Assembly (NCBI GenBank): GCA_017651245.1
Contig: JAGCDQ010000034.1
Span: 1 to 64,000, forward strand
Direction of reading: 5' to 3'
Length of the DNA: 64,000 nt
Source: Bacteroidaceae bacterium
GTDB lineage: Bacteria; Bacteroidota; Bacteroidia; Bacteroidales; Bacteroidaceae
Position 1 is the stretch's first letter; each line of letters starts with the position of its first letter. Below are positions 42,798 to 52,440 of this stretch, piece by piece. The notes under the pieces were generated by a model. The model was given only the letters and a program-made list of their open reading frames with translations, ran no database searches and had not been told where the DNA came from. The position numbers and the translations under genes were made by a program.

Positions 42798-44189
42798 ATG
42801 AAGACTTTGAAGCACTTTTTCGGGACAATGCTGATGGCGTGCATCCCATTCGCAGCAAACGCACAGTTCATGATGTTAGGAGGCGGTAATCCTGCCAGAC
42901 AGGACAGCCTTCGCAAGATCGCTGCTGCCGACTATGCCGACATGCTGGCAAAGGTGGGGGTAGGGCAGCCTCGTGAAGGTCGCCAGCCCAACAGTCAGGA
43001 CGAAAGCAAGCATCCCAACTATGATGAGCTGATAGCGAATCCTTATCCTTTCTATCCTGATCCGCTCGTGACTGAAAGCGGCAAGAAAGTCACCAGTGCC
43101 AAGATGTGGAATAAGGTGCGCCGTCCAGAAATCGTGCGCCTGTTCGAGGACAATGTCTATGGGCGTATTCCCGACAATGTGCCAGGTGTGAAATGGGAAG
43201 TCACCAACGAAGAGAAAAAGGAATTTGCCGGAAAGCCTGTGGTGGTGCGTTATTTGAAGGGTGTGGTCGATCATTCGAGCTATCCTGCCATCACCGTGGA
43301 GATTCAGGCCAATGTGGTCTATCCTGAGGGCAAGCAGAACCTGCCTGTCATCATAGAGTTTGGATTCGGAGGCGGTGACCCCACGCGCAGTCGTGCTGGT
43401 TCCGTGTCGTGGCAGCAGATGGTCATCGAACGTGGATGGGCTGCCGCCACCATCAACCCCTCTTCCATCCAAGCCGATTCAGGCTCTGGTTTGACGAACG
43501 GCATCATTGGTCTCTGCAACAAAGGGGAGCATCGTCAACCCACCGACTGGGGTTCACTCCGCGCATGGGGCTGGGGACTGTCACGACTGATAGATTACCT
43601 TGAGACCGACAAGACTTTCGATGCCACCAAGTGTGCCATTGAGGGTGTGTCCCGTTATGGCAAGGCATCCCTCGTGGCGATGGCATTCGAGGAGCGCATT
43701 GCAGCAGGGTTCATCGCCTCGTCAGGCAAGGCTGGTGCAGCAGGATGGCGTCGTGACTGTGGTGAGAGCATCGGCAACATCGTCTCCAACGAGGAGTACC
43801 ACTGGGTGTGCGGCAACCTCATCAAGTATGGCACAGACCCGATGACGGAAAATGACCTCCCTGTCGATCAGCACGAATTGATAGCCCTTTGTGCCCCACG
43901 CGCCTGTTTTATTTCCACAGGCAGTTGGAACGGTGATAAATGGCAGGATGTGGTGGGCTCGTTCATCTCAGCCTCCAAGGCATCGCCTGTCTATGAACTG
44001 TTGGGTTACAAAGGTGTGGGCACCGACCTCTTCCCGTGCATGGACAATGGTCTGATGGAGGGGCGTCTCACTTATCGTCAGCACCACGGCGGTCATGAAG
44101 CAGGTCCCAACTGGCCGTTTTTCCTCGACTTCTTCGAACGTGAAGTGGTCAATCAGTCCACGTCAGACTCTCTAAGGAGCATACAATAG
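42798..44189 (+). CDS. CE15-family glucuronoyl esterase
   Basis: 463 residues from ATG 42798, where the signal peptide starts (LMACIPFAANAQ). The nucleophile Ser is in the CE15-type motif GVSRYGKASL, and other family stretches are IIEFGFGGGDP, RRDCGESIG and, near the end, RQHHGGHEAGPNW with the catalytic His. These esterases cut ester bonds between lignin and glucuronic acid of xylan, at the cell surface or in the periplasm. The GH115 fragment at the window start belongs to the same xylan side-chain chemistry, but is 40 kb away. Confidence 0.88.
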   Translation: MKTLKHFFGTMLMACIPFAANAQFMMLGGGNPARQDSLRKIAAADYADMLAKVGVGQPREGRQPNSQDESKHPNYDELIANPYPFYPDPLVTESGKKVTSAKMWNKVRRPEIVRLFEDNVYGRIPDNVPGVKWEVTNEEKKEFAGKPVVVRYLKGVVDHSSYPAITVEIQANVVYPEGKQNLPVIIEFGFGGGDPTRSRAGSVSWQQMVIERGWAAATINPSSIQADSGSGLTNGIIGLCNKGEHRQPTDWGSLRAWGWGLSRLIDYLETDKTFDATKCAIEGVSRYGKASLVAMAFEERIAAGFIASSGKAGAAGWRRDCGESIGNIVSNEEYHWVCGNLIKYGTDPMTENDLPVDQHELIALCAPRACFISTGSWNGDKWQDVVGSFISASKASPVYELLGYKGVGTDLFPCMDNGLMEGRLTYRQHHGGHEAGPNWPFFLDFFEREVVNQSTSDSLRSIQ

Positions 44190-44314
44190 CCTTCAAAGAA
44201 GAAAGGTTAACATCAAAAAATGGTTCCTCGATGTGAAAGCATAATCCATGCCTATCATCGTTTTTGGGTATCAGGTTACGCCAAGTGAGTATGGTGTGAT
44301 AAAGAATAGGTATC

Positions 44315-44350
44315 AGCCACCCCCTTTCTAACAGGGAGTGGCTTTGTTTT
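44315..44350 (+). terminator. Rho-independent terminator after the CE15 gene
   Basis: Stem AGCCACCCCC / GGGAGTGGCT with loop TTTCTAACA (44315-44343), then TTGTTTT. It lies 126 bp past the CE15 stop. Confidence 0.8.
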
Positions 44351-44363
44351 ACTGAATTTAAGG

Positions 44364-44397
44364 TATTGCAGGCATGGTTCTTTTCATCGTACCTTTG
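44364..44397 (+). promoter_or_regulatory. Promoter of the methyltransferase gene
   Basis: Weak -33 (TATTG at 44364-44368), 21 nt, then TACCTTTG at 44390-44397. The ATG at 44473 follows after 75 bp. Confidence 0.5.
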
Positions 44398-44472
44398 CAA
44401 AAAAATTATAACTGTTTTACAAAAAAGAGCATAAGGTATGAGGATTAGGATCTCAAGTAAAAGATAAGAACT

Positions 44473-45084
44473 ATGGGACTTTTAAAGACTTTTTTTACTA
44501 ATTGCGCGCATCCGCAAGGACGGATGGGACGCGCGATGCTGAAGTTTATGAATTGGTGTCATGCACCATTGACGAACTGGGGACTGAGCCTCGTTGAGAT
44601 TCAGGACGGATGGACGATGCTCGACATCGGATGCGGGGGTGGAGCAACCCTGCAGCGACTCCTGAAACGAAGCAAGAACGGAACGGTCTATGGCATTGAT
44701 ATCTCGGAGGAGAGTGTGGCAAAGGCTCGTGCGGTCAATGCAGACGTGCTCAACAAACAGGTGTTCATCCGTCAAGGATCTGCCGAGAAGCTGCCTTACA
44801 AGAACGAGTCGTTCGATCTTGTGACAGCTGTTGAGACGGTGTATTTCTGGCCAAACCTCCCCAACTGCCTGCAAGAGGTGCGCCGAGTGCTGAAACCTGG
44901 TGGCCATTTCGTCATCATGGTGGAGGTGGCTGACGAGGACTCCAAGTGGACGAAACTGGTGGACGGTATGACGGCATATCCACCAGAACAGCTGAAAGCC
45001 ATGCTGGACGATGCAGGCTTCATCCAAACAACGTTCCATCGTAAGAAACCTTCATACGCCACTATTCTCGGTGTGAATGCATAA
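44473..45084 (+). CDS. Class I SAM-dependent methyltransferase
   Basis: 203 residues. The SAM site MLDIGCGGGATLQRL (about 49-63), the acidic ribose-binding loop VYGIDISEESVAKA and motif RQGSAEKLPYKNESFDLV are typical of UbiE-like small-molecule methyltransferases. It has its own promoter and a terminator just after it (hairpin at 45100-45117), so it is a single-gene unit. Cytoplasmic; the substrate cannot be inferred. Confidence 0.9.
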   Translation: MGLLKTFFTNCAHPQGRMGRAMLKFMNWCHAPLTNWGLSLVEIQDGWTMLDIGCGGGATLQRLLKRSKNGTVYGIDISEESVAKARAVNADVLNKQVFIRQGSAEKLPYKNESFDLVTAVETVYFWPNLPNCLQEVRRVLKPGGHFVIMVEVADEDSKWTKLVDGMTAYPPEQLKAMLDDAGFIQTTFHRKKPSYATILGVNA

Positions 45085-45251
45085 CAAAAGTGGATAGGGC
45101 AGACATCTTGACGTCTGTTTTTCTCTGTTTTTCTTGGAAGTGCTGCCAGCCGTAGGCTATTCTGAGTTGTCGGGCAAGGGCTGTTGAGCTCGTTTGAACA
45201 GAACTTGAACGATGACTTAGAATGTAACCTTTAAAATTAATCAGTAAAATA

Positions 45252-45284
45252 TTTGGAGGAGTGGGGAAGAAAGTTGTACCTTTG
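45252..45284 (+). promoter_or_regulatory. Promoter of the GH3 gene
   Basis: TTTG (45252-45255), 21 nt, TACCTTTG (45277-45284). The rest of the 247-bp gap holds the weak hairpin after the methyltransferase gene. Confidence 0.7.
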
Positions 45285-45331
45285 CCCAAGAAACCTAAAT
45301 GTATAATTAAAACATACCCAAACTACAAACT

Positions 45332-46504
45332 ATGAAACAATCAAAGCTATGGATGCTCGCCGCCATCCTTGCCTGTGGCACACTTTTATTCACATCATGT
45401 TCGGACGATGACTCATCCTCTGGTTCATCAAATGAGGAGGAAGAACAACTCCGACAAATGACGCTGCGCGAAAAGGTGGGACAGATGTTCTACGTTCGTC
45501 CAGAGACGCTCGCTCCCTCGATAGAGTGGAATTCTTATGATGACTTGCAGATAGACCCTCTGCAGGAAGTGACGGATGAAATGAAGCGCGTGAATGAGCA
45601 GTACCCTGTGGGCGGTGTCATCCTCTATGCTTGGAACATTGATGATGAGAAACAGTTGGCACAGATCATCTCAGACATTCGGAAACTCAAGGGACAGCCC
45701 GTGCTGTGCATCGATGAGGAAGGCGGTCGTGTTGCCCGCATTGCTCAGAACCCGAACTTCGACGTGGAGGTGATTGGTCCGATGGGTGATATTGGCAAGA
45801 CGGGCGACCCGAAAAACGCTTATCATGCAGGCAACGTGATAGGCACCTATCTGAGCAAGTATGGCTTCGACATTGACTTTGCACCTGTGGCAGACGTGAA
45901 CACGAACCCCGACAACATCATCATTGGCGCCCGTGCGTTCTCAGACGATCCTCAGGTGGCTGCCCCGATGGTGACCAACTATCTGCAGGGCTTGAAGGAT
46001 GCCGGAATCGTGGGATGCGTCAAGCATTTCCCTGGTCATGGAGACACTCAGAACGACTCGCACACAGGCTATGTGCAGTCGCTGAAGACGTGGGAGGAGA
46101 TGAAGGACAGCGAGATGGTCACTTTCAAGGCTGGTATCCAATGGGGCTGTCAGTTGATCATGACCGCTCATATTGCCGTGCCTAATGTGACGAACTCCGA
46201 CATTCCCTCTACGCTCTCGTCTGTTGTTCTGCAAGACAAGCTCCGTGGTGAACTGGGCTATCAGAACATCATCATCACCGATGGCATGGAGATGGGCGCC
46301 ATCACCCAGCACTATTCCAGTGGCGAAGCTGCTGTGCGCAGCATTCAGGCAGGAGTGGACATCGTGCTGGGTCCAAAGGATTTCATCGAAGCCTTTGATG
46401 CTGTGATGGAAGCAGTGGAGACTGGAACCATCACCGAGGAGCGCATCAATCAGAGTGTGCGCCGCATCCTGAAAATGAAAAAGGGCTTGAAAAGCAATCG
46501 CTAA
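45332..46504 (+). CDS. GH3 beta-N-acetylhexosaminidase-type lipoprotein (NagZ-like)
   Basis: 390 residues. The lipobox is LFTSC, followed by a Ser/Asp/Glu-rich linker. The GH3 barrel begins REKVGQMFYVRPE. The NagZ-type catalytic motif KHFPGHGDTQNDSHTG (about 229-244) carries the His-Asp pair used as acid/base in these enzymes. The nucleophile Asp should be in ITDGMEMGAI. Anchored outside the cytoplasm, it probably trims GlcNAc from peptidoglycan pieces or host glycans. There is no C-terminal second GH3 domain, as is normal for NagZ. Confidence 0.92.
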   Translation: MKQSKLWMLAAILACGTLLFTSCSDDDSSSGSSNEEEEQLRQMTLREKVGQMFYVRPETLAPSIEWNSYDDLQIDPLQEVTDEMKRVNEQYPVGGVILYAWNIDDEKQLAQIISDIRKLKGQPVLCIDEEGGRVARIAQNPNFDVEVIGPMGDIGKTGDPKNAYHAGNVIGTYLSKYGFDIDFAPVADVNTNPDNIIIGARAFSDDPQVAAPMVTNYLQGLKDAGIVGCVKHFPGHGDTQNDSHTGYVQSLKTWEEMKDSEMVTFKAGIQWGCQLIMTAHIAVPNVTNSDIPSTLSSVVLQDKLRGELGYQNIIITDGMEMGAITQHYSSGEAAVRSIQAGVDIVLGPKDFIEAFDAVMEAVETGTITEERINQSVRRILKMKKGLKSNR

Positions 46505-46523
46505 CCGCTGAACGCTAACCGAA

Positions 46524-46565
46524 AAGAAGAGACTCTCACTCAATAGGGTGGGAGCCTCTTCTTTG
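46524..46565 (+). terminator. Terminator after the GH3 gene
   Basis: Imperfect long stem, AAGAAGAG paired with CTCTTCTT (46524-46531 / 46556-46563) and further inner pairs, ending in CTTCTTTG. Confidence 0.7.
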
Positions 46566-46608
46566 ACCTTTGACCTTGAACTTTTGCAAAAAAAAAGTTG
46601 GGTAAATG

Positions 46609-46640
46609 TTTGGAGGTTTCGGCGAAATGATGTAACTTTG
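46609..46640 (+). promoter_or_regulatory. Promoter of the C10 peptidase gene
   Basis: TTTG (46609-46612), 20 nt, TAACTTTG (46633-46640). The leader to the ATG at 46739 is about 90 bp. Confidence 0.7.
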
Positions 46641-46738
46641 CCCACAGAAATAGTTTATGTAAGAATTGACTAGAAAGGCACCTTGCTGTGAAGTTTGATG
46701 CCCTTGCGCGCAGAACAACTTAACACATAACACATACT

Positions 46739-49192
46739 ATGACAACAAATCAAGCAATGAGATGGTATTCTAAGGTGGCGGTGACGCTGCTCTTGATGCT
46801 TGCGACCATGATGGCGTGGGCAGAGCCTGTTTCGGAGAGTGAGGCACGTGAGAAGGCTGCTCAGTTCTTGCTTTCCTTGAGGGGCAATGCCTCGTCTGTG
46901 AGAAATGCGCAGCGCCTCGGCGGTTCCGAAGGCTTCGGTGCAACGCTCAGGGCTGTTGAAGTTCAAAAGGATTATTATGTGTTTAACATCGAATCGGATG
47001 GTGGTTACGTGATAGTGAGTGGTGATGACTGCGTGGGTGACAACCTCGTGCTGGGTTACGCCACTCAAGGTGGTTTCAACGCTGAACGCATCCCTGACAA
47101 CCTGAAGTGGTGGCTCGACACCACGGCAGAAGGCATCGCCCACCTCAGAGCCCTTGGCGTGAAGGCGACCAGTGTGCCGCTCCACGAGGACATTGCTCCC
47201 ATGGTGACCGCCAAGTGGGATCAGAGATATCCTTACAATATTACCTGCCCTATGAAAGGCGAGAAACAGACTCTCTGCGGCTGTATGGCTACGGCACTGG
47301 CACAGGTGATGTACTATCACCGCTGGCCACAGGCTCCCATTGCTGGAGAATTGCCTTCATATACTATGGCTGACGGCACGGTGATTCCCGCTCTTGAGCC
47401 CGTGGCGTTCGACTGGGAAAACATGACGGACCATTACGATGAATCCTCAACCGAAGAACAGATGTTGCCTGTTGCCACACTGATGCGTTACTGCGGACAG
47501 TCGGTGCAAATGGATTATGCTCCTGAGGTATCCAATGGTGTGTTGTATGATCTTGACCTGCTGGTCAACAGCTTCGGCTACGACCCTGGAGTCTATTGTG
47601 TTCAATCCGACGATTACACCGTGAGCGGCTGGGATGCTCTGCTATACAGCGAGCTGAGCGAGGGTCGTCCACTGGTCTTTGCCGGACACTCCATGATCGG
47701 TGGTCATGCCTTTGTCATCGATGGCTACAAGGTGCAGAACGGTGAGGGCTACTTCAGCGTCAACTGGGGCTGGGCTGGTGGTTATGACGGCTTCTACAAA
47801 CTCAATCTGCTCAACCCTCCTGCCTCCGGCAATAGCAACACCAAGGACGGCTACACCCTTCGCCAGATAGCGCTCATCGGACTGAAGCCGTGCCTCGCCC
47901 CCCCGGCTAAGTACTACCGCCAACTCTACTCAAGCGAATGGAATCATAAGACGGAGAAAGGACCGGAGATTTCCATGGCGAACCTGTCTTACCGACCTGG
48001 CACTTTCGATATCGCCCTCGTCAGCCGTAACAGCGACGGCACGCCCGATTACTATAGTGTCGTTTTCCAGAACAAGGTCACAGTCCCGGGCTTCAGCGTT
48101 GCCTCACTCCTTTCAGGTGGATTCGTGGGCTTCTATCAACTGGTGCTGACAGAGGAAGTGTGCAACGATATGTTCAAGAACCTTGCTCCCGGACGCTATG
48201 ACCTCATGTTTGTCGGCAGGGAGGATGTTGAGGGCGCCCCATGGCAGCCAGTCTTTGGCTCTAACAGCTACATCGAAGTGGTCGTCGGAGAGGCTGGCAA
48301 GATGACGGAGTTGATTCTCCATCCGCACCCACAGCTCTCACTCATCGACTCGGACATCCATGTGGAGGGTCTGAAGCAGTGGGGCATCAGGCAGGAGGTC
48401 ACTGCCAGCTTCCACAACGCTTCTGCCGATGACTATATGGGGTCAGTGAATTGTGGATTATATCGTATTGAAGACGGCGTGCTGACGGATAAGATTTTCG
48501 AAAACCCAACCGGCATCATGATAGAAGCGAACGTCAGCGCAGATATTGACTTCTGTTTCTCCGCCCCAAAGGATGGGGAGTATGTGCTTCTGCTGACAAA
48601 GGTTGGGAACGAGGACGTAAAGGACATGGCGCTGGCTGACATCATGCAGCTATCCGACTATCTGGGACACAAACTCATCACTTTCGACAATCTGGGCTTC
48701 GTCTGCCGAGGTGTCGAATATAGCGAGACAAACAAGGATGACAAAACTGTAGGTGTCTTCAAATACTCTCTGGAAAATGGCACACCGTTGGACTACGATG
48801 CCGCTATCGAGTTCATTTTCTATCGCCGTAACGATTCCGGTGAGGAAGAAGTCGTGATGTTCCAAGGCATACCTTTCTTCTATGAGAACATATGGGTCAG
48901 CAGTAACAACAGCCTCGACCACACCATCACGCTTCCTGAGCCGCTGGCGCCCGGCGTCTATGACATCAAAATGTACATCGCCTGCGATTTCTATAGCCTT
49001 TTTATGTCAGACTACTTTGTCTTTGACACAAAAACTTTGACCATCGGCGACGAAACTATAATTGACAATGGACAATTGACAATGGACAATGATGGTGAGT
49101 GGTACACCATTGATGGGCGTAAGCTGGATGGCAAACCGACCGTGAAGGGCATCTACATTGCGAACGGAAGAAAATTGAGTATTGAAAATTAA
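46739..49192 (+). CDS. Secreted C10-family (streptopain-like) cysteine peptidase
   Basis: 817 residues. A signal peptide (LLLMLATMMAWAEP) precedes a pro-domain of the Spi type (about 25-140). The catalytic domain has Cys in LCGCMATALAQVMYYHRWP (about 180-195) and His in IGGHAFVIDGY (about 320), then SVNWGWAGGYDGFY. About 450 residues of beta-rich sequence follow. The last segment, GEWYTIDGRKLDGKPTVKGI... to the stop, is a C-terminal motif common on secreted Prevotella proteins, and a heptad tract (49057-49091) is read in frame before it. It likely digests host or dietary protein. Confidence 0.92.
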   Translation: MTTNQAMRWYSKVAVTLLLMLATMMAWAEPVSESEAREKAAQFLLSLRGNASSVRNAQRLGGSEGFGATLRAVEVQKDYYVFNIESDGGYVIVSGDDCVGDNLVLGYATQGGFNAERIPDNLKWWLDTTAEGIAHLRALGVKATSVPLHEDIAPMVTAKWDQRYPYNITCPMKGEKQTLCGCMATALAQVMYYHRWPQAPIAGELPSYTMADGTVIPALEPVAFDWENMTDHYDESSTEEQMLPVATLMRYCGQSVQMDYAPEVSNGVLYDLDLLVNSFGYDPGVYCVQSDDYTVSGWDALLYSELSEGRPLVFAGHSMIGGHAFVIDGYKVQNGEGYFSVNWGWAGGYDGFYKLNLLNPPASGNSNTKDGYTLRQIALIGLKPCLAPPAKYYRQLYSSEWNHKTEKGPEISMANLSYRPGTFDIALVSRNSDGTPDYYSVVFQNKVTVPGFSVASLLSGGFVGFYQLVLTEEVCNDMFKNLAPGRYDLMFVGREDVEGAPWQPVFGSNSYIEVVVGEAGKMTELILHPHPQLSLIDSDIHVEGLKQWGIRQEVTASFHNASADDYMGSVNCGLYRIEDGVLTDKIFENPTGIMIEANVSADIDFCFSAPKDGEYVLLLTKVGNEDVKDMALADIMQLSDYLGHKLITFDNLGFVCRGVEYSETNKDDKTVGVFKYSLENGTPLDYDAAIEFIFYRRNDSGEEEVVMFQGIPFFYENIWVSSNNSLDHTITLPEPLAPGVYDIKMYIACDFYSLFMSDYFVFDTKTLTIGDETIIDNGQLTMDNDGEWYTIDGRKLDGKPTVKGIYIANGRKLSIEN

Positions 49193-49225
49193 AAGTTCAA
49201 GAGTTCAAGAAGTTCAAAGTTGGGG

Positions 49226-49271
49226 GAATCTGCTCACACTCGAAAGTGTGGGCAGATTCTGTTTAATTCTT
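49226..49271. terminator. Bidirectional terminator between convergent peptidase genes
   Basis: Stem GAATCTGC-CACACT / AGTGTG-GCAGATTC (49226-49259) with loop CGAA, then TGTTTAATTCTT. It serves the C10 gene on the plus strand and overlaps the end of the M6 gene on the minus strand. Confidence 0.8.
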
Positions 49272-50783
49272 GTGAATGACCTTTCGGATATTGCCGTTGG
49301 CATCACGCACGATGTCAATCATGCCAAAGCGGTAGAGCAACTGGTCTGTTCCCGTGGTCACCTCGTTCACATCCGATGTGATGGGAAGTACGGTGAAATC
49401 GAACGATGCATAGCCACCATTGATGGCTATGTTCGTAATCGGTTTGGACATCAGCGTCGTGCCATCGATATTGTCATGATACAGGGTGGCAGCCGGATCC
49501 GACGTGTTGGTCAGCGAGTTATTCTCCTGAAAAGGATATGCCCATCCATTTGTTCCCTGCTCCAAATTATTGTTGCCATAGAAGATAGTATAACGCTTGA
49601 TGAGGAAAGTGTTGGTAGTTTCTTTCGTACTCGTCCAGACAGAGGGGTCAAAGTCAATATGGAAGATCAGGATGCCTTTGCCTGGAAGTGATTCATCCCA
49701 ACCCAACGGTTGGCGGTTCTCCACGATGTAATACTCGTTCTCATATCCTTCGTTACGGATAAGATAGGCACGGTCTTCGTCTTCCAATGCAGGCATATCG
49801 ACGATGGATGTCGTCTCTTTCAGTTCGATGGGTGTGAGCCATCCCATCAACCAACGTTCGTGGGCAGAGTAAGCGGCAGGTTGGAAACCACCACCATTGT
49901 AGTTGCCAGAATCCATGAGGTCCCAGTGGTCTAACAGCTTAAGACCCTGATAGTAAAAATCGGGGAATCCGAAACAATGGGTGTATTCGTGACAGATGGT
50001 GCCAAAGGTGGAGTAGGTGTCTTCTTTGCTCAGTTCCGCCAAGGCACAGTAGCAGTCGACCAGATAGTCATTGCCGTCATAAGAAACAGGGATGGGGTCA
50101 CAATAGACTCCCTGTTGGCGATCCTTTAAGTGTTCACTCATCCACCACTGGTGAGGCCATATCAATTGGGAATACTCTCCAGGATTATAGTCGTTCATGC
50201 CCTGACCTGCATAGATGATTAGCACCTGGTTGACGTAGCCGTCACCATTCCAGTCGTACTTGCCCCAGTCTATTTGAGAATCCCGATTGAGTATATCCAT
50301 GATGTCCTCAACCAGATACTGCGAGTTCTCATCATCCGTATGAGTGCTGGCGTACTTCTCGACATCGCCAATGACCTGTACATATACCAAGTCGAAGATG
50401 ACGTTGAATTCACCATAGCTCTGATCAAGGAAATAGTCATGGACAGAACCCTTGAAAGGCTCCTCGTACAATTCCTTGCCATTGAAAATCTTGTTCCATT
50501 GCTCCAATGTGGCATCTTCGTCTCCTGCGAACTGGCGATCGTTGAAAGCCGCCATGACAACCAGCTGGTGACGCTCCCCATGATAGAAGTTGCCACCCGG
50601 TGTTCTGCTCACACTGCCTCCACGGCGAAGCTGCATGCTCTCAGGACGTGGCGTACCACGCCGACAACCCTGCGGCGATATGATTTCTTGCGCATTGGCT
50701 GTGGGAGTAAGCAGCGACAGCAGCATCAGGAGCATTGCGATGGCAACGATGATGGGCTTGTGGTAAGAAAAGTTTCCTTGCAT
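49263..50783 (-). CDS. M6-family secreted metalloprotease
   Basis: 506 residues from ATG 50783; the earlier ATG at 50834 lies upstream of the -7 box. The signal peptide core is AIAMLLMLLSLLTPTANAQ. The zinc motif HEYTHCFGFPDF (HExxH, about 272-283) and the following Met/Gly-rich turn (WDLMDSGNYNGGG) are those of immune-inhibitor-A-like M6 peptidases. An N-terminal GxxxFLVVLVEF-like strand appears as RHQLVVMAAFNDRQF. Extracellular; may attack host proteins. It ends convergent with the C10 gene. Confidence 0.9.
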   Translation of the reverse strand: MQGNFSYHKPIIVAIAMLLMLLSLLTPTANAQEIISPQGCRRGTPRPESMQLRRGGSVSRTPGGNFYHGERHQLVVMAAFNDRQFAGDEDATLEQWNKIFNGKELYEEPFKGSVHDYFLDQSYGEFNVIFDLVYVQVIGDVEKYASTHTDDENSQYLVEDIMDILNRDSQIDWGKYDWNGDGYVNQVLIIYAGQGMNDYNPGEYSQLIWPHQWWMSEHLKDRQQGVYCDPIPVSYDGNDYLVDCYCALAELSKEDTYSTFGTICHEYTHCFGFPDFYYQGLKLLDHWDLMDSGNYNGGGFQPAAYSAHERWLMGWLTPIELKETTSIVDMPALEDEDRAYLIRNEGYENEYYIVENRQPLGWDESLPGKGILIFHIDFDPSVWTSTKETTNTFLIKRYTIFYGNNNLEQGTNGWAYPFQENNSLTNTSDPAATLYHDNIDGTTLMSKPITNIAINGGYASFDFTVLPITSDVNEVTTGTDQLLYRFGMIDIVRDANGNIRKVIHKN

Positions 50784-50809
50784 AGTAGTTGTTATTATTA
50801 AATCTGCTG

Positions 50810-50867
50810 CAAAGGTACGAAAAATCCTCCACATCGTGGCGAAACGGAGGATTCTTTTGTGTCTTTT
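50810..50867 (-). promoter_or_regulatory. Hairpin-plus-promoter cassette of the M6 gene (copy B)
   Basis: Minus-strand -7 box TACCTTTG (50810-50817). Behind it is a hairpin with arms AATCCTCC (50823-50830) and GGAGGATT (50846-50853), then CTTTTGTGTCTTTT. This is the same layout as 2757-2812 and 53070-53113. Confidence 0.6.
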
Positions 50868-50916
50868 TAGGAGATTAGGTATTCATACCTTGTTCCCCCA
50901 AAAAGTTAGGGTTATG

Positions 50917-52392
50917 TCATTCTTCCAACAACTGCTCCAGCGTCACACCTTTGCGCTGCCGGCCCTGCTTGTCGAAAACTACACTGAAGGGGGGAGCATA
51001 GAACTGGAACTTGGCGTCAAGGAACTTCCATTCTTCGTGCGTCACGTAGATGTGCTCGCCCTTGATGTTGTTCTTCTGCAGCCACTGTTCGGTAGATTCA
51101 CGCGGACTGTCTTTCTCGTCGCAGATATAAAGGAAACGTACTGGAAGGTCTTTCATCTGCTCCACCCGCTCGCGCTCTTTCAGCATGTCAGCCCGGCAGG
51201 GACCGCAGTACATCCCCCAGAAATGGACCTGAAGGACATTCCCCTTATAGGGTGCAATGATGCGTTCGAAGATGGCGTCGCCCTCAGGAGAATTGGAGAC
51301 TTCCTGTAGGGGCTGTCCCTCACGACTGATAACGTACTGGCGGTAGCGCTCAACAGCGTATTTTGCCACGATGGGATTGTTGAGGAAGGGAATGATGGCG
51401 GAGAAGGTGGCTGCCACGTTGTCAGGCGATGAATTCTCGTCAATCCGATCCTCGCGAAACGCATAATGAGAGAACACAATCTGATGCATCAAGTCAACAT
51501 GGTTCAGGTTGTATTGCGTATTGACCTTTTGCAAGACCCGTTGGAAGTCTTGTGTGTCAGGCTGGTCAGTCTTCAAGCTGCGTAAGTAGACGAGTTCTAT
51601 CAGGGCGTAATACTCAATACGGTTAATCAGGTTATCGGAGTTCTGGACTCTGAACAGCATGGCAGGGTTGTCGAGCAGCCATTTCTCGCGAGCAGCGAGG
51701 AAATCGTAATATTCATCCAACTTGGCTGTATCAGGGTTGAGAATGTACAACGTTCCTTCTGGTGTCATGTTATAGCGATAATTCTCCATCGTGGCCCAAA
51801 AAGGCTCTGCCAGCAGACTGGCGCCCAACACCTCCTTGACGAAGTCACTCGTGCCGGCAGGCAAAGGCAGATGGTCAGCCTCGATGTCGGCTATGATGGT
51901 ATCCATCAGCCTAACCATTTCTTGTTTCCATGCAGGAACCTCAGCCTTTGGCATACCTAGGACAAACAGTTCCCTGTCGCCAAAATACTGTCTTCTCAGC
52001 TTAGGCCACAGCTGATTGATAGTCGCGCTTGTGCTGTGTCCAACGTAGGCAAGGCCTTCATCATCAACCTTTGTCGCATCCTTTGTTATCTCAAGCGTGT
52101 CGCCCACAGCCAGGAACATAAAGTCCATATCTATCACCCTAATGCTTTGAGAATGAAGCAAGGGAATGGTACCCTCAAAGCTACCGTCAGCTGCCACGGG
52201 AATGGAGAGGGTTTGTTCTTCATCGGAAAACAGGTTGAAGGTATTGACGGACAGGGTGTTCCACTCTCCTGCGGGCTTGTTCAGTATGCGTCCTTTTAAT
52301 ACTGCTGTTCCGCTTTGGAACAGCTTTGCATCAATGGCCTGCACTGTCAATGCAACGATTGCAAGCACTATGGTTATGGTGGTTTTCTTCAT
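50917..52392 (-). CDS. Secreted thioredoxin-like (TlpA-type) protein with long N-terminal domain
   Basis: 491 residues with a signal peptide (ITIVLAIVALTVQAIDA). The first 350 residues hold a beta-rich domain (about 25-105) and a helical region, as in other large Bacteroidota redoxins. The C-terminal thioredoxin domain carries CGPC in HFWGMYCGPCRADM (about residues 397-410). The cis-Pro is in YAPPFSVVF. It likely reduces or isomerises disulfides in the periplasm or on the cell surface. It follows the M6 gene region on the same strand but has its own spacing. Confidence 0.85.
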   Translation of the reverse strand: MKKTTITIVLAIVALTVQAIDAKLFQSGTAVLKGRILNKPAGEWNTLSVNTFNLFSDEEQTLSIPVAADGSFEGTIPLLHSQSIRVIDMDFMFLAVGDTLEITKDATKVDDEGLAYVGHSTSATINQLWPKLRRQYFGDRELFVLGMPKAEVPAWKQEMVRLMDTIIADIEADHLPLPAGTSDFVKEVLGASLLAEPFWATMENYRYNMTPEGTLYILNPDTAKLDEYYDFLAAREKWLLDNPAMLFRVQNSDNLINRIEYYALIELVYLRSLKTDQPDTQDFQRVLQKVNTQYNLNHVDLMHQIVFSHYAFREDRIDENSSPDNVAATFSAIIPFLNNPIVAKYAVERYRQYVISREGQPLQEVSNSPEGDAIFERIIAPYKGNVLQVHFWGMYCGPCRADMLKERERVEQMKDLPVRFLYICDEKDSPRESTEQWLQKNNIKGEHIYVTHEEWKFLDAKFQFYAPPFSVVFDKQGRQRKGVTLEQLLEE

Positions 52393-52440
52393 CTTTTATT
52401 TTAAAGAAGTGCAATCTGACTATCATTAAGGAGAACAAAA

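Noticed and set aside
42876..43472. Open frame of 198 codons on the minus strand
   Set aside because: It is antisense to the CE15 gene, with no domain signature.
45941..46645. Open frame of 234 codons on the minus strand
   Set aside because: It is antisense to the GH3 gene, which has full catalytic motifs.
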